Source: Spirochaetales bacterium
GTDB taxonomy: Bacteria > Spirochaetota > Spirochaetia > JABMQR01
NCBI GenBank assembly: GCA_023139255.1
Contig: JAGLNY010000223.1
Location: 1-10,109, forward strand
Length of the DNA: 10,109 bases
Reading direction: 5' to 3'
In this document: positions 1-5,729 of the stretch, in pieces
Numbering within the stretch: position 1 is the stretch's first letter
How the letters are laid out: each line of letters starts with the position of its first letter
The notes under the pieces: model-generated
The model's database searches: none
What the model saw: the letters and a program-made list of their open reading frames with translations, nothing else
Told to the model about the DNA's origin: nothing
Program-made: the position numbers and the translations under genes

Positions 1-2
1 AC

Positions 3-68
3 TACGAGATAGGCATTGGTTCAATCATTGTTTTCGTTAAAGCATTAAATTTCTGGACAGAAGCGTGA
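3..68 (+). CDS. C-terminal end of an upstream gene (tentative)
   Basis: The third forward frame is open from the window edge to a TGA at 66-68. It would encode about 21 residues, ending in ALNFWTEA. The other two forward frames hit stops at 10-12 and 38-40. The peptide has a plausible mix of hydrophobic and charged residues and ends just before the ribosome binding site of the next gene, as expected for the tail of an upstream operon member. I do not recognise the family, and a 66-base open stretch could occur by chance. Confidence 0.3.
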   Translation, partial: YEIGIGSIIVFVKALNFWTEA

Positions 69-91
69 CAGGAATGTAGAATAGGGCAATT

Positions 92-98
92 GGAGGAG
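92..98 (+). promoter_or_regulatory. Strong ribosome binding site for the ACT-domain gene
   Basis: GGAGGAG lies two bases before the ATG at 101 as written, with its core about 4-5 bases from the start. It supports this ATG as the true start. Confidence 0.6.
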
Positions 99-100
99 TT

Positions 101-646
101 ATGAAAAAAGGATATGCGGTACTTTCTGCACTGGGTCCTGATCGTATCGGGATTGTTCGTGATATTTCATCAGTAATAATAAATTTTTCCTGCAATATTG
201 AAGAGAGCAGGATGATAAACATCGGCGGTGAATTCGCAGTTATCATGCTCATTGACGGCGCAGAAAATAGTATTAACCAACTGGTTGATAATAGAGACGT
301 ATGGAAAAGTCTTGAGAATTTTCATATTAGCCTTAAAAAAACACACCCTTCACCTGTTAAAAGGCAGGGAATTCCCTACCTGATAAAAACGCTCTCGCTC
401 AACACCCCCGGGGTTGTTCATGCTGTGACAAATCTCCTGCGGAACAAGGGTCTGAATATATATGAGCTGGAAACTGATACATCAGCAGCCCCGTTCACAG
501 GTTCACCCATGTTCAGTATGCGAATAGAGTTGATAGTGGAATCGATAGGAATAATCGAACAGCTCAGGGATGAACTTCATAAAATTGGGCACGAGGCAAA
601 TATTGATATCCAGCTGCTGCCGATGACATCGAGCTTGACAAACTGA
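101..646 (+). CDS. GcvR-like double ACT-domain regulatory protein
   Basis: The 181-residue protein carries two ACT modules. One spans about residues 5-75 and opens with AVLSALGPDRIGIVRDISS. The second spans about 92-172 and contains LIKTLSLNTPGVVHAVTNLL. This layout and length match the GcvR family (glycine cleavage system repressor) and the N-terminal half of formyltetrahydrofolate deformylase. ACT domains bind small ligands, usually amino acids, and GcvR in enterobacteria acts by binding the activator GcvA rather than DNA. No DNA-binding or catalytic domain is visible. The start is fixed by GGAGGAG just upstream. The gene sits 4 bases before a MATE exporter and in the same run as lipB and lipA. 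Because lipoate is the cofactor of GcvH, a link to glycine cleavage is a reasonable inference, but ligand and partner cannot be read from the sequence. GcvA is not in the window. Confidence 0.85.
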   Translation: MKKGYAVLSALGPDRIGIVRDISSVIINFSCNIEESRMINIGGEFAVIMLIDGAENSINQLVDNRDVWKSLENFHISLKKTHPSPVKRQGIPYLIKTLSLNTPGVVHAVTNLLRNKGLNIYELETDTSAAPFTGSPMFSMRIELIVESIGIIEQLRDELHKIGHEANIDIQLLPMTSSLTN

Positions 647-650
647 TTCT

Positions 651-2033
651 ATGGATAAACATGAACGCCGGGAAATGCTGCGAAGCGGCAATATAAAGAA
701 AATACTATTTAAACTCGCTGCCCCGGCAATTATCGCTATGTTCACAATAGCTCTCTATAATGTTGTGGATACTCTGTATATAGGACTTCTTAATGACACC
801 GCGGCTATTGGTGCAGCAACCGTTATGTTTCCCGTATTTATGCTTATATCTTCAATAGGGTTAATGTTTGGTATTGGTGCCGGCTCAGCGATTTCCCGCC
901 GTCTGGGAGCCGGCAAAGCTGAGAGTGCAAACAGGATAGCGGCAACCGCCTATTATACCTGTATTGGCATAGGCCTTTTATTCAGTATCACCGGGGTAAT
1001 TAATATCAGAAGAGTTCTCATTTTATTCGGTGCAACAGAAACCATTATGGAAAGAGCACTCATATATGGGTCAATTATTATCGGCGGCAGTATATTTCAG
1101 ATGCTTAATATGTGCCTGAATAATATAGTTCGGGCAGAAGGAGCTTCGGCGTACAGCGGCCGTGCAATGATGATGGGCGCAATCCTGAATATACTTTTGG
1201 ATCCGCTTTTTATGTTTGTCCTGGATATGGGTATAGCAGGAGCAGCCTGGGCTACTATTACTGCGCAGTGTATAAGCAACCTCTATTTATTACGGTTTTT
1301 TATAAAAAAAATGGGTGTGATAAAGATTGGGCCGAAACATTTTGTGTTTTCCGGAGAAAATTATGCAGAGATAATGAAAATAGGGGTGCCTACCTTTATC
1401 AGGCAGCTATTGGCAAGTGTTTCCATGGGGGTTTTGAACAATGCCGCATCCGCGTTTGGCGATGAGGTTATTGCTGCAATGGGGATTGTAATGAGGCTGC
1501 TGACCCTTGTCCTCTATTTTATTTTTGGGCTTGGGCAGGGATTTCAGCCGATTGCCGGGTTTAATTACGGAGCAAAGCAGTATACCAGAGTCCGTGAGTC
1601 CTTCCGGATAACGGCTATATGGAGTTCTACTGTATGCGTTTTTGTATCAGGAGTTTTCCTGATATTTGCGCCGGGATTAATTACTCTTTTTTCCAGAGAC
1701 CTTGATGTAATAGCGATTGGGACCAGGGCCCTTCGTTTTTATTCGGCAACCCTTATACTTTTCGGGTTCCAGAACACTTCTGGAATTTTTTTCCAGGCAC
1801 TGGGAAAGGGGCGGGAAGCTGCATTTCTTGCAATGTCCAGACAAGGGTTGTTCCTGATCCCGCTGCTTCTTATCCTCCCGGGTTTTCTGGGGATGGATGG
1901 TATAGTTTTCAGCCAGCCGGCAGCTGATTTACTGACTGTGGCAGTAACTATTTTCCTGTTGGCAACTAATTCAAAAAAGCTTGCATGTGAGGAACAGGAA
2001 TGGGTGAGCCAGCAACAAGAATTGAAATCATAA
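651..2033 (+). CDS. MATE family multidrug/organic cation exporter
   Basis: This 460-residue integral membrane protein has about twelve hydrophobic segments in two similar halves, as in MATE (NorM/MepA/DinF) cation-driven antiporters. The N-terminus, SGNIKKILFKLAAPAIIAMF, is the typical entry into helix 1. The loop GAGSAISRRLGAGK (about 75-90) and the GLGQGFQPIAGFNYGA segment (about 292-307) are characteristic of the family, the second matching the conserved G-QP--G-NYGA motif. Length is normal for the family. The ATG lies 4 bases after the preceding stop but has no clear Shine-Dalgarno sequence. Translation may be coupled to the ACT gene, or the ATG at residue 9, preceded by GGGAA, may be used. 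Substrate cannot be inferred. It probably exports drugs, dyes or metabolites using a Na+ or H+ gradient. Confidence 0.93.
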   Translation: MDKHERREMLRSGNIKKILFKLAAPAIIAMFTIALYNVVDTLYIGLLNDTAAIGAATVMFPVFMLISSIGLMFGIGAGSAISRRLGAGKAESANRIAATAYYTCIGIGLLFSITGVINIRRVLILFGATETIMERALIYGSIIIGGSIFQMLNMCLNNIVRAEGASAYSGRAMMMGAILNILLDPLFMFVLDMGIAGAAWATITAQCISNLYLLRFFIKKMGVIKIGPKHFVFSGENYAEIMKIGVPTFIRQLLASVSMGVLNNAASAFGDEVIAAMGIVMRLLTLVLYFIFGLGQGFQPIAGFNYGAKQYTRVRESFRITAIWSSTVCVFVSGVFLIFAPGLITLFSRDLDVIAIGTRALRFYSATLILFGFQNTSGIFFQALGKGREAAFLAMSRQGLFLIPLLLILPGFLGMDGIVFSQPAADLLTVAVTIFLLATNSKKLACEEQEWVSQQQELKS

Positions 2034-2085
2034 TTTGGGTAATGTCTTTCATTGACACCAACAAGCCAATATGTGAAGATGCGTC

Positions 2086-2841
2086 ATGCTGAAATATCTT
2101 GATAGTAAAGATACCATTTTTGCTATTCTTTCCGGGCAAAAGGAGGATCCTGTATTCATTGACTGCGGGAAGATCTCCTATGCGGAAGCCCTGAATCTGC
2201 AGTCTTCTCTTCAGAAAAAAAGGACTGAGGGAACTATCCAGAATGTCTACCTGCTCCTGGAGCATCCACCGGTAATAACCATGGGAGCAAGGAAAGCGGA
2301 CAACAAGCTTCTGACAAGTCCGGATGAGATGAATAAACTTGGGATTCATCTTGAGCAGATTCGCAGGGGCGGCGGGGCAACATCACACAATCCCGGGCAG
2401 CTGGTTTTATATCCCATTATCAACCTGCGTTCCCTTGGGTTCCGGGTTGTTCCCTATGTTCACTACCTTGAACAAATTGGGATAGAGTTACTGGCATCCT
2501 ATGGGATTACATGCAGCAGGAAAAAAGGTTTTCCCGGTTTGTGGGTAGATGATGGACGGAAAATTGCGTCAATAGGTGTTCAGATTAATGTTGGGGTAAC
2601 CATGCATGGTATCGCGATTAACCTTAACAATGATCTCTCAATATTCAGCCATATCATACCATGCGGGCTTGAGGGTGTTGAGATGACAAGCGTAGAAAAA
2701 GAGACGCGTGGTAAGGCTGCGATTGACATAGATGCCGCAAAAAATTTGGTTGTGGATTTCTGTGTGAAGAATTTACCGGCAAACAATCCACGATTCAGTA
2801 AAAACGGCAGTAAACAGAAAAGCTTTGCAGGAGATAATTGA
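2086..2841 (+). CDS. lipB: Octanoyl-[acyl-carrier-protein]:protein N-octanoyltransferase LipB
   Basis: LipB moves octanoate from octanoyl-ACP to the lipoyl lysine of target proteins such as GcvH and the E2 subunits, in the cytoplasm. The 251-residue product has the signature RRGGGATSHNPGQLVLYPI at 93-111, the catalytic-lysine motif GRKIASIGVQ with Lys159, and the acyl-thioester cysteine at Cys193 in IIPCGL. The family more often has TYHGPGQL; here it is TSHNPGQL. Both ends are longer than the core: about 20 extra residues before the usual start region and a basic tail of about 20 residues rich in Lys, Asn and Ser. An in-frame TGA at 2074-2076 rules out a start further upstream. ATG 2086 has only a weak GAAG upstream, whereas a better AGGAGG occurs inside the coding region near 2140 without an ordinary in-frame start codon after it. 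lipA follows 10 bases downstream, so the two probably form one operon. Confidence 0.93.
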   Translation: MLKYLDSKDTIFAILSGQKEDPVFIDCGKISYAEALNLQSSLQKKRTEGTIQNVYLLLEHPPVITMGARKADNKLLTSPDEMNKLGIHLEQIRRGGGATSHNPGQLVLYPIINLRSLGFRVVPYVHYLEQIGIELLASYGITCSRKKGFPGLWVDDGRKIASIGVQINVGVTMHGIAINLNNDLSIFSHIIPCGLEGVEMTSVEKETRGKAAIDIDAAKNLVVDFCVKNLPANNPRFSKNGSKQKSFAGDN

Positions 2842-2851
2842 GAGATAAGGT

Positions 2852-3706
2852 ATGAGTGAGATAAAAAAAAGTCAGTTTCCCCCCTGGATTAAAACGCATC
2901 TTGGCGGAGGGGCAAAGTTCAATAAAACAGCGAAAATACTTGATGATCTCGGACTGCAGACAATCTGCACTAATGCAAATTGTCCGAATCAGGGAGAGTG
3001 CTGGTCCCGGGGTACTGCTACGGTTCTTATCCTGGGAAATATCTGCACACGAAACTGTCCGTTTTGTGCAGTTGGGCATGGAAAACCCCTTCCTCCGGAT
3101 CCTGATGAGCCGGGTAAGGTTGCTGAGATGACACGGCGACTTGAGGTGAAATATCTGGTAATAACCAGTGTTGACCGGGATGACCTGGCAGACGGGGGGG
3201 CTTCCCAATTCAGGAGCGTTGTTGCTGCATGCCGAACCCGTGATGCAAAAATGCGGTTTGAGCTGCTTGTCCCCGATTTTTGGAAGTGTCAGGATGCTGC
3301 CCTTGAGATTCTGGATGATGTTTTACCTTTTGTGTTTGGGCATAACGTGGAAACAGTTCCGGAACTGTATAAAACTGCCCGTCCAGGCGGTAATTATCAG
3401 CGTTCGCTTGATCTGCTGCGAAAAGCTAAGGTGAAGTGGCCTGAAATCCCAACTAAATCTTCCCTGATGCTGGGTCTTGGGGAGACAGATGGACAGGTGC
3501 TTGCAGTATTGAAGGATTTACGGGAAGCTGGATGTGACCGTGTCTCACTTGGTCAGTATTTACGGCCTTCACGCGATGCTTTGGAAGTTGTGGATTTTGT
3601 GACACCGGAGAAGTTCGACTGGTGGGCGGAAAAAGCAAAAGAAGCGGGTTTTAACTGGGTGATGTCATCCCCATTTACCCGCAGTAGTTATCATGCTGAT
3701 GAATAA
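2852..3706 (+). CDS. lipA: Lipoyl synthase LipA (radical SAM)
   Basis: LipA inserts sulfur at C6 and C8 of protein-bound octanoyl groups, giving the lipoyl cofactor. The 284-residue protein has both cluster motifs. The auxiliary [4Fe-4S] cluster, sacrificed as sulfur source, is bound by Cys39, Cys44 and Cys50 (CTNANCPNQGEC). The radical SAM cluster is bound by Cys65, Cys69 and Cys72 (CTRNCPFC). The C-terminal RSSYHADE carries the conserved RSSY serine at 277-280 that helps bind the auxiliary cluster. Length is within the family range, slightly short at the C-terminus. The start ATG is preceded by a modest GATAAGG. The gene follows lipB by 10 bases and its last 14 bases overlap the next gene, so lipB, lipA and the exporter are likely co-transcribed. 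LipA needs reduced ferredoxin or flavodoxin, and a ferredoxin gene lies 1 kb downstream. Confidence 0.97.
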   Translation: MSEIKKSQFPPWIKTHLGGGAKFNKTAKILDDLGLQTICTNANCPNQGECWSRGTATVLILGNICTRNCPFCAVGHGKPLPPDPDEPGKVAEMTRRLEVKYLVITSVDRDDLADGGASQFRSVVAACRTRDAKMRFELLVPDFWKCQDAALEILDDVLPFVFGHNVETVPELYKTARPGGNYQRSLDLLRKAKVKWPEIPTKSSLMLGLGETDGQVLAVLKDLREAGCDRVSLGQYLRPSRDALEVVDFVTPEKFDWWAEKAKEAGFNWVMSSPFTRSSYHADE

Positions 3707-4595
3707 AAAAACCCATTTCTCAGCCCATGTGGTACTGTTTTTTGTTGTTTTCTCCTGGAGTCTGAACACAATTATGATGAAAATCGGCTTTAGGGAGATC
3801 GACCCATGGATGTTCGGGCTGCTGCGGCTTGCTGCAATTGCCCCGGTTGTACTGCTTGCAGCCCGGTTCTCCCCCGGTTATATCCCATTTGAGAAGAAAG
3901 ACTTTCTGAAAATAACCGGAATCGCCTGTATAGGGTTTGCCGGGTTCCAGATTTTTTTTCTACCGGGTATTAACGGTGTTTCAGCTCCGGTGGGGGGAAT
4001 GCTTCTTGGGATTTTGCCAGTTTGGGTTGTGGTAATAAACCTGATAGCCCGGACCGATAAGGTCTCAACAATGGCTCTTGCAGGTGTCCTTCTGACCATT
4101 GCCGGTATAACCTTAATAGCGTATTCACCCGGTGCGGCAGGCGGAAATTCCGGGGAAACAACAGTTTCGGGGGTATTGTTTCTGGTACTTGCGGAATTTT
4201 TCTTTGCAATAAATACGGTGTTTCTTCGTCCGTTTATGAAAAAATACTCTATTCCACAGGTGACTTCTATTGCAATAATTGTCTCTTTTATTATATACGC
4301 AGCAATCCTGAACAAGCGCATTGTGACGTTTGATTACAGCTCTTTATCCCTGGTGACCTGGGGAACAATACTATATTCCGGGTTTGTGGCGCTTTTTATA
4401 GCAAATGTTTTCTGGAATAGATCTGTTAAGCATATGGGAAGCACAAAAGTGTCTGTCTATGCAAACCTTCCCCCGGTGTTTGTGCTGATTCTAGGGGCTG
4501 TTTTTCTAGGTGAACTGCTGAGGGGACCGCAGTATGCTGGTGCAGCAATTATTGCTGCCGGGATAATTCTTGTACAGCTGCAAAACAAACGTTAA
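3693..4595 (+). CDS. DMT superfamily (EamA) transporter
   Basis: The 300-residue protein has ten predicted hydrophobic segments arranged as two EamA repeats, about residues 10-140 and 155-295, each ending in a glycine-rich helix. Examples are VLLTIAGITLIAYSPG in the first half and GAAIIAAGIILVQLQ at the end. This is the standard layout of drug/metabolite exporters such as YdcZ, RhaT and EamA-like amino acid or metabolite exporters of the inner membrane. The first ATG (3693) overlaps lipA by 14 bases. A second in-frame ATG at 3699 is equally possible, giving MNKKTHF. Either way the start lies inside lipA, so translational coupling is likely and no separate promoter is seen. Substrate is unknown, and its link to lipoate genes may simply be operon convenience. 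Confidence 0.92.
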   Translation: MLMNKKTHFSAHVVLFFVVFSWSLNTIMMKIGFREIDPWMFGLLRLAAIAPVVLLAARFSPGYIPFEKKDFLKITGIACIGFAGFQIFFLPGINGVSAPVGGMLLGILPVWVVVINLIARTDKVSTMALAGVLLTIAGITLIAYSPGAAGGNSGETTVSGVLFLVLAEFFFAINTVFLRPFMKKYSIPQVTSIAIIVSFIIYAAILNKRIVTFDYSSLSLVTWGTILYSGFVALFIANVFWNRSVKHMGSTKVSVYANLPPVFVLILGAVFLGELLRGPQYAGAAIIAAGIILVQLQNKR

Positions 4596-4681
4596 CTAGT
4601 TAATATGCAATAAAAACCAACAGTACTCTTTACAATTAATATACCAGTGATATAATTATTTGCAGGGTGAAATGTATTCGG

Positions 4682-4710
4682 TTGGTGAATAAATTTTCTG
4701 TATATAAGAT
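4682..4710 (+). promoter_or_regulatory. Possible sigma-70-type promoter for the ferredoxin gene
   Basis: TTGGTG (4682-4687) and TAAGAT (4705-4710) are 17 bases apart within a very AT-rich stretch between the exporter and the ferredoxin gene. The -35 match is only the TTG core and AT-rich DNA gives many -10 look-alikes, so this is a weak call. It would give a leader of roughly 50 bases. Confidence 0.3.
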
Positions 4711-4754
4711 AATTTTTTAAAATCTCAAAGTTCATTTTTTGATGTTTTTATTGA

Positions 4755-4760
4755 AGGAGG
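4755..4760 (+). promoter_or_regulatory. Ribosome binding site that decides the ferredoxin start
   Basis: AGGAGG lies 5 bases before ATG 4766. It falls inside the longer reading frame that begins at ATG 4739, which has no such signal. The shorter 76-residue product is therefore preferred. Confidence 0.75.
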
Positions 4761-4765
4761 CTTAT

Positions 4766-4996
4766 ATGGCAGATAAAAATGACAGGCACCCGGATAATGT
4801 CTCCGGGAAATTCTATGTAGACAGCAGCTGTATCGGCTGCAATGTATGTCTGGAAGAAGCTCCAGGTAACTTTGACTATGATGAATATACCGACAACGCG
4901 TATGTTTTTAAGCAGCCAAAGACCAGTGAGGAGCTGGAGGCTTGTAACACTGCAATGACAGCATGTCCTGTCGAATCTATTGGAGATAACGGGTAG
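4766..4996 (+). CDS. Small [4Fe-4S] ferredoxin
   Basis: The 76-residue acidic protein has a single cluster motif: Cys22, Cys25 and Cys28 in CIGCNVC, and Cys67 followed by proline in TACPVESI. Cys60 sits where monocluster ferredoxins of the Desulfovibrio/Thermotoga type often keep a cysteine that can form a disulfide with a second one. A second complete cluster motif is absent. The start was moved from ATG 4739 to ATG 4766 because of the AGGAGG just before the latter. The protein is cytoplasmic and carries single low-potential electrons. Partners are not shown by the sequence, but reductant for radical SAM enzymes such as LipA, or for central anaerobic redox enzymes, is plausible. The gene is apparently monocistronic: 170 AT-rich bases precede it and nearly 290 non-coding bases follow. 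Confidence 0.92.
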   Translation: MADKNDRHPDNVSGKFYVDSSCIGCNVCLEEAPGNFDYDEYTDNAYVFKQPKTSEELEACNTAMTACPVESIGDNG

Positions 4997-5108
4997 ACAG
5001 ACTTTCTGTGTTTCACATTAAAAAAGTAAGCATAATACGGCCGATGAATTTTTTGTAAATCGAATAACAAACAGCTGAAAATATACACAAAAATTAAAAT
5101 ACAAGCAC

Positions 5109-5136
5109 TGGACAAAATAGTATTTTTTAGTATAAT
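5109..5136 (+). promoter_or_regulatory. Near-consensus sigma-70-type promoter in the ferredoxin-tRNA gap
   Basis: TGGACA (5109-5114, five of six bases of TTGACA) and a perfect TATAAT (5131-5136) are separated by 16 bases. The predicted start is near 5143, about 140 bases before the tRNA. The sequence TAGTAT is directly repeated at 5119 and 5129, overlapping the -10 box. There is no gene between the predicted start and the tRNA, so it would drive either a long tRNA leader or a small untranslated RNA. Confidence 0.45.
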
Positions 5137-5229
5137 ACAGCCTGCACCAGATTATACATCTTTGATTTTCATCAATGATTAACTTCCTGTTTTTACTACC
5201 TGTTCTACTGCTAAGCTTTTCTCCATGGA

Positions 5230-5258
5230 TTGACAACCTGATTCTTCTTCAAAGATCT
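5230..5258 (+). promoter_or_regulatory. Possible tRNA-proximal promoter
   Basis: A perfect TTGACA (5230-5235) lies about 50 bases upstream of the tRNA, the usual distance for a tRNA promoter. No good -10 box is found at the right spacing (the bases around 5253-5258 read AGATCT), so this rests mainly on the -35 hexamer and its position. Confidence 0.3.
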
Positions 5259-5285
5259 ACATTTTAGCTTTTCTTCGGTGCATCC

Positions 5286-5357
5286 GGGCGGTTAACTCAG
5301 TGGGAGAGTGCTACCTCGACACGGTAGAAGTCGCTGGTTCAAATCCAGTACTGCCCA
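5286..5357 (+). tRNA. tRNA-Val (anticodon GAC), unusual C33, no encoded CCA
   Basis: The 72-base gene folds into a full cloverleaf. The acceptor arm pairs GGGCGGT with ACTGCCC, with one G-U pair. The D arm is ACTC/GAGT, the anticodon stem CTACC/GGTAG, and the T arm GCTGG/CCAGT with the normal loop TTCAAAT. The seven-base anticodon loop is TCGACAC, so the anticodon is GAC (valine, codons GUC and GUU). The base at position 33 is C, where nearly all elongator tRNAs have U to make the U-turn; the usual loop of this isoacceptor would be TTGACAC or similar. The discriminator is A5357 and the next bases are TAC, so CCA must be added after transcription. All stems are intact, which argues for a working gene, but the C33 change leaves room for a pseudo-tRNA. 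An intrinsic terminator follows 30 bases later. Confidence 0.85.
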
Positions 5358-5387
5358 TACGATTATTCTATGAAAACAAATTGATAG

Positions 5388-5424
5388 AAGCCATTCCTAA
5401 AAGCTGAGAGGAGTGGCTTTTTTC
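5388..5424 (+). terminator. Intrinsic terminator downstream of tRNA-Val
   Basis: AAGCCATTCCT (5388-5398) pairs with AGGAGTGGCTT (5409-5419) over 11 bases with a single U-G pair. A 10-base loop separates the arms. The 3' arm runs into a T tract ending at 5423. This is the clearest terminator in the window and marks the end of the tRNA transcription unit. Confidence 0.88.
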
Positions 5425-5587
5425 TTGAAATGCCAAACAAATACCATTAAAAGAATGCAACCACAGTAAAAATTATAGTAAAACAAGCCATTTTGAACGT
5501 GTTTTGACTATGTTCAATTAATGAATGGAATTCTAAAATCATTCTGAAATACAGCATTATTTTAGTTACATAAAGATATATCAATGA
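5425..5587 (+). other. AT-rich gap with no recognisable gene; weak promoter-like pair
   Basis: I see no coding pattern on either strand between the tRNA terminator and the repeat patch. All frames are broken by stops. TTGACT (5504-5509) and TGGAAT (5526-5531), 16 bases apart, could act as a promoter for the downstream ATP-binding gene. If the restriction-locus reading is right, this stretch may be hsdS sequence decayed beyond recognition, or the junction left by a deletion. Confidence 0.4.
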
Positions 5588-5646
5588 ATGCTGGTAGGAA
5601 ACGCTGGTAGAAACCAGTAGAACGCTGGTAGAAATGTCGGTAAAAA
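5588..5646 (+). repeat. Degenerate ~12-bp tandem repeats, core CTGGTAGAA
   Basis: The core CTGGTAGAAA or a close variant starts at 5591 (CTGGTAGGAA), 5604 (exact), 5625 (exact) and 5637 (TCGGTAAAAA). A worn copy, CCAGTAGAAC, lies at 5614. The start-to-start distance between 5625 and 5637 is 12. Between 5604 and 5625 it is 21, equal to 12 plus a copy shortened by 3. Between 5591 and 5604 it is 13, equal to 12 plus one extra G. Read in the frame of the HsdS tail, the units spell TLVE, TSR, TLVE, MSVK, and removing the extra G adds MLVE in front. This fits a coding repeat in the coiled-coil part of a specificity subunit, like the 12-bp TAEL repeats of EcoR124. A DNA-level operator array is the alternative. 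Confidence 0.6.
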
Positions 5647-5729
5647 TCACCAATACTATCAAGAAAGTATGCTAAAATAAACAAGAAATGATGCAGGAGT
5701 TACTAACGGGGAGGATTCGGTTGATATGA
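5604..5729 (+). pseudogene. HsdS (type I restriction specificity subunit) C-terminal remnant
   Basis: Frame 3 from 5676 to the TGA at 5727-5729 encodes NKQEMMQELLTGRIRLI. This closely resembles the standard C-terminal end of many HsdS subunits, where KQGMMQELLTGRIRL is typical. The same frame continues upstream through a TAA at 5673 into LVEMSVKITNTIKK, which can be read as part of the preceding coiled coil. It ends at another stop at 5595-5597. The target-recognition domains are absent. The stop codon overlaps the start codon of the next gene as ATGA (5726-5729), a normal operon junction, so the 3' end of the ancestral gene is preserved exactly while the rest is gone. The match rests on a short peptide and on context (AlbA_2 gene and HsdR remnant following), not on a domain-length alignment. 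Confidence 0.6.

Noticed and set aside
2052..2080. Promoter for lipB (TTGACA with GAAGAT 17 bases on)
   Set aside because: The -35 is perfect, but the -10 matches only half the consensus, and the spacing to the MATE gene is compatible with read-through. Kept as a possibility only.
3878..4321. Long open frame on the minus strand inside the DMT exporter gene
   Set aside because: It is antisense to a clear membrane protein gene. Its low-complexity product has no family features and no ribosome binding site was found.
4592..4603. Perfect palindrome TTAACTAGTTAA over the stop codon of the DMT exporter
   Set aside because: It is short, AT-rich, without a loop or T tract, so it is not a terminator. 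One chance palindrome does not make an operator.
4987..5012. Hairpin ACAGA/TCTGT after the ferredoxin gene as terminator
   Set aside because: Only five pairs with a three-base loop, and the following bases are not a T tract.
5018..5236. Small minus-strand open frame in the ferredoxin-tRNA gap
   Set aside because: The product is rich in Phe, Tyr and Cys as expected from translating AT-rich non-coding DNA, and it has no convincing start signal.
5588..5646. CRISPR array
   Set aside because: The units are about 12 bp with no unique spacers, no cas genes and irregular copies. They are short tandem repeats.
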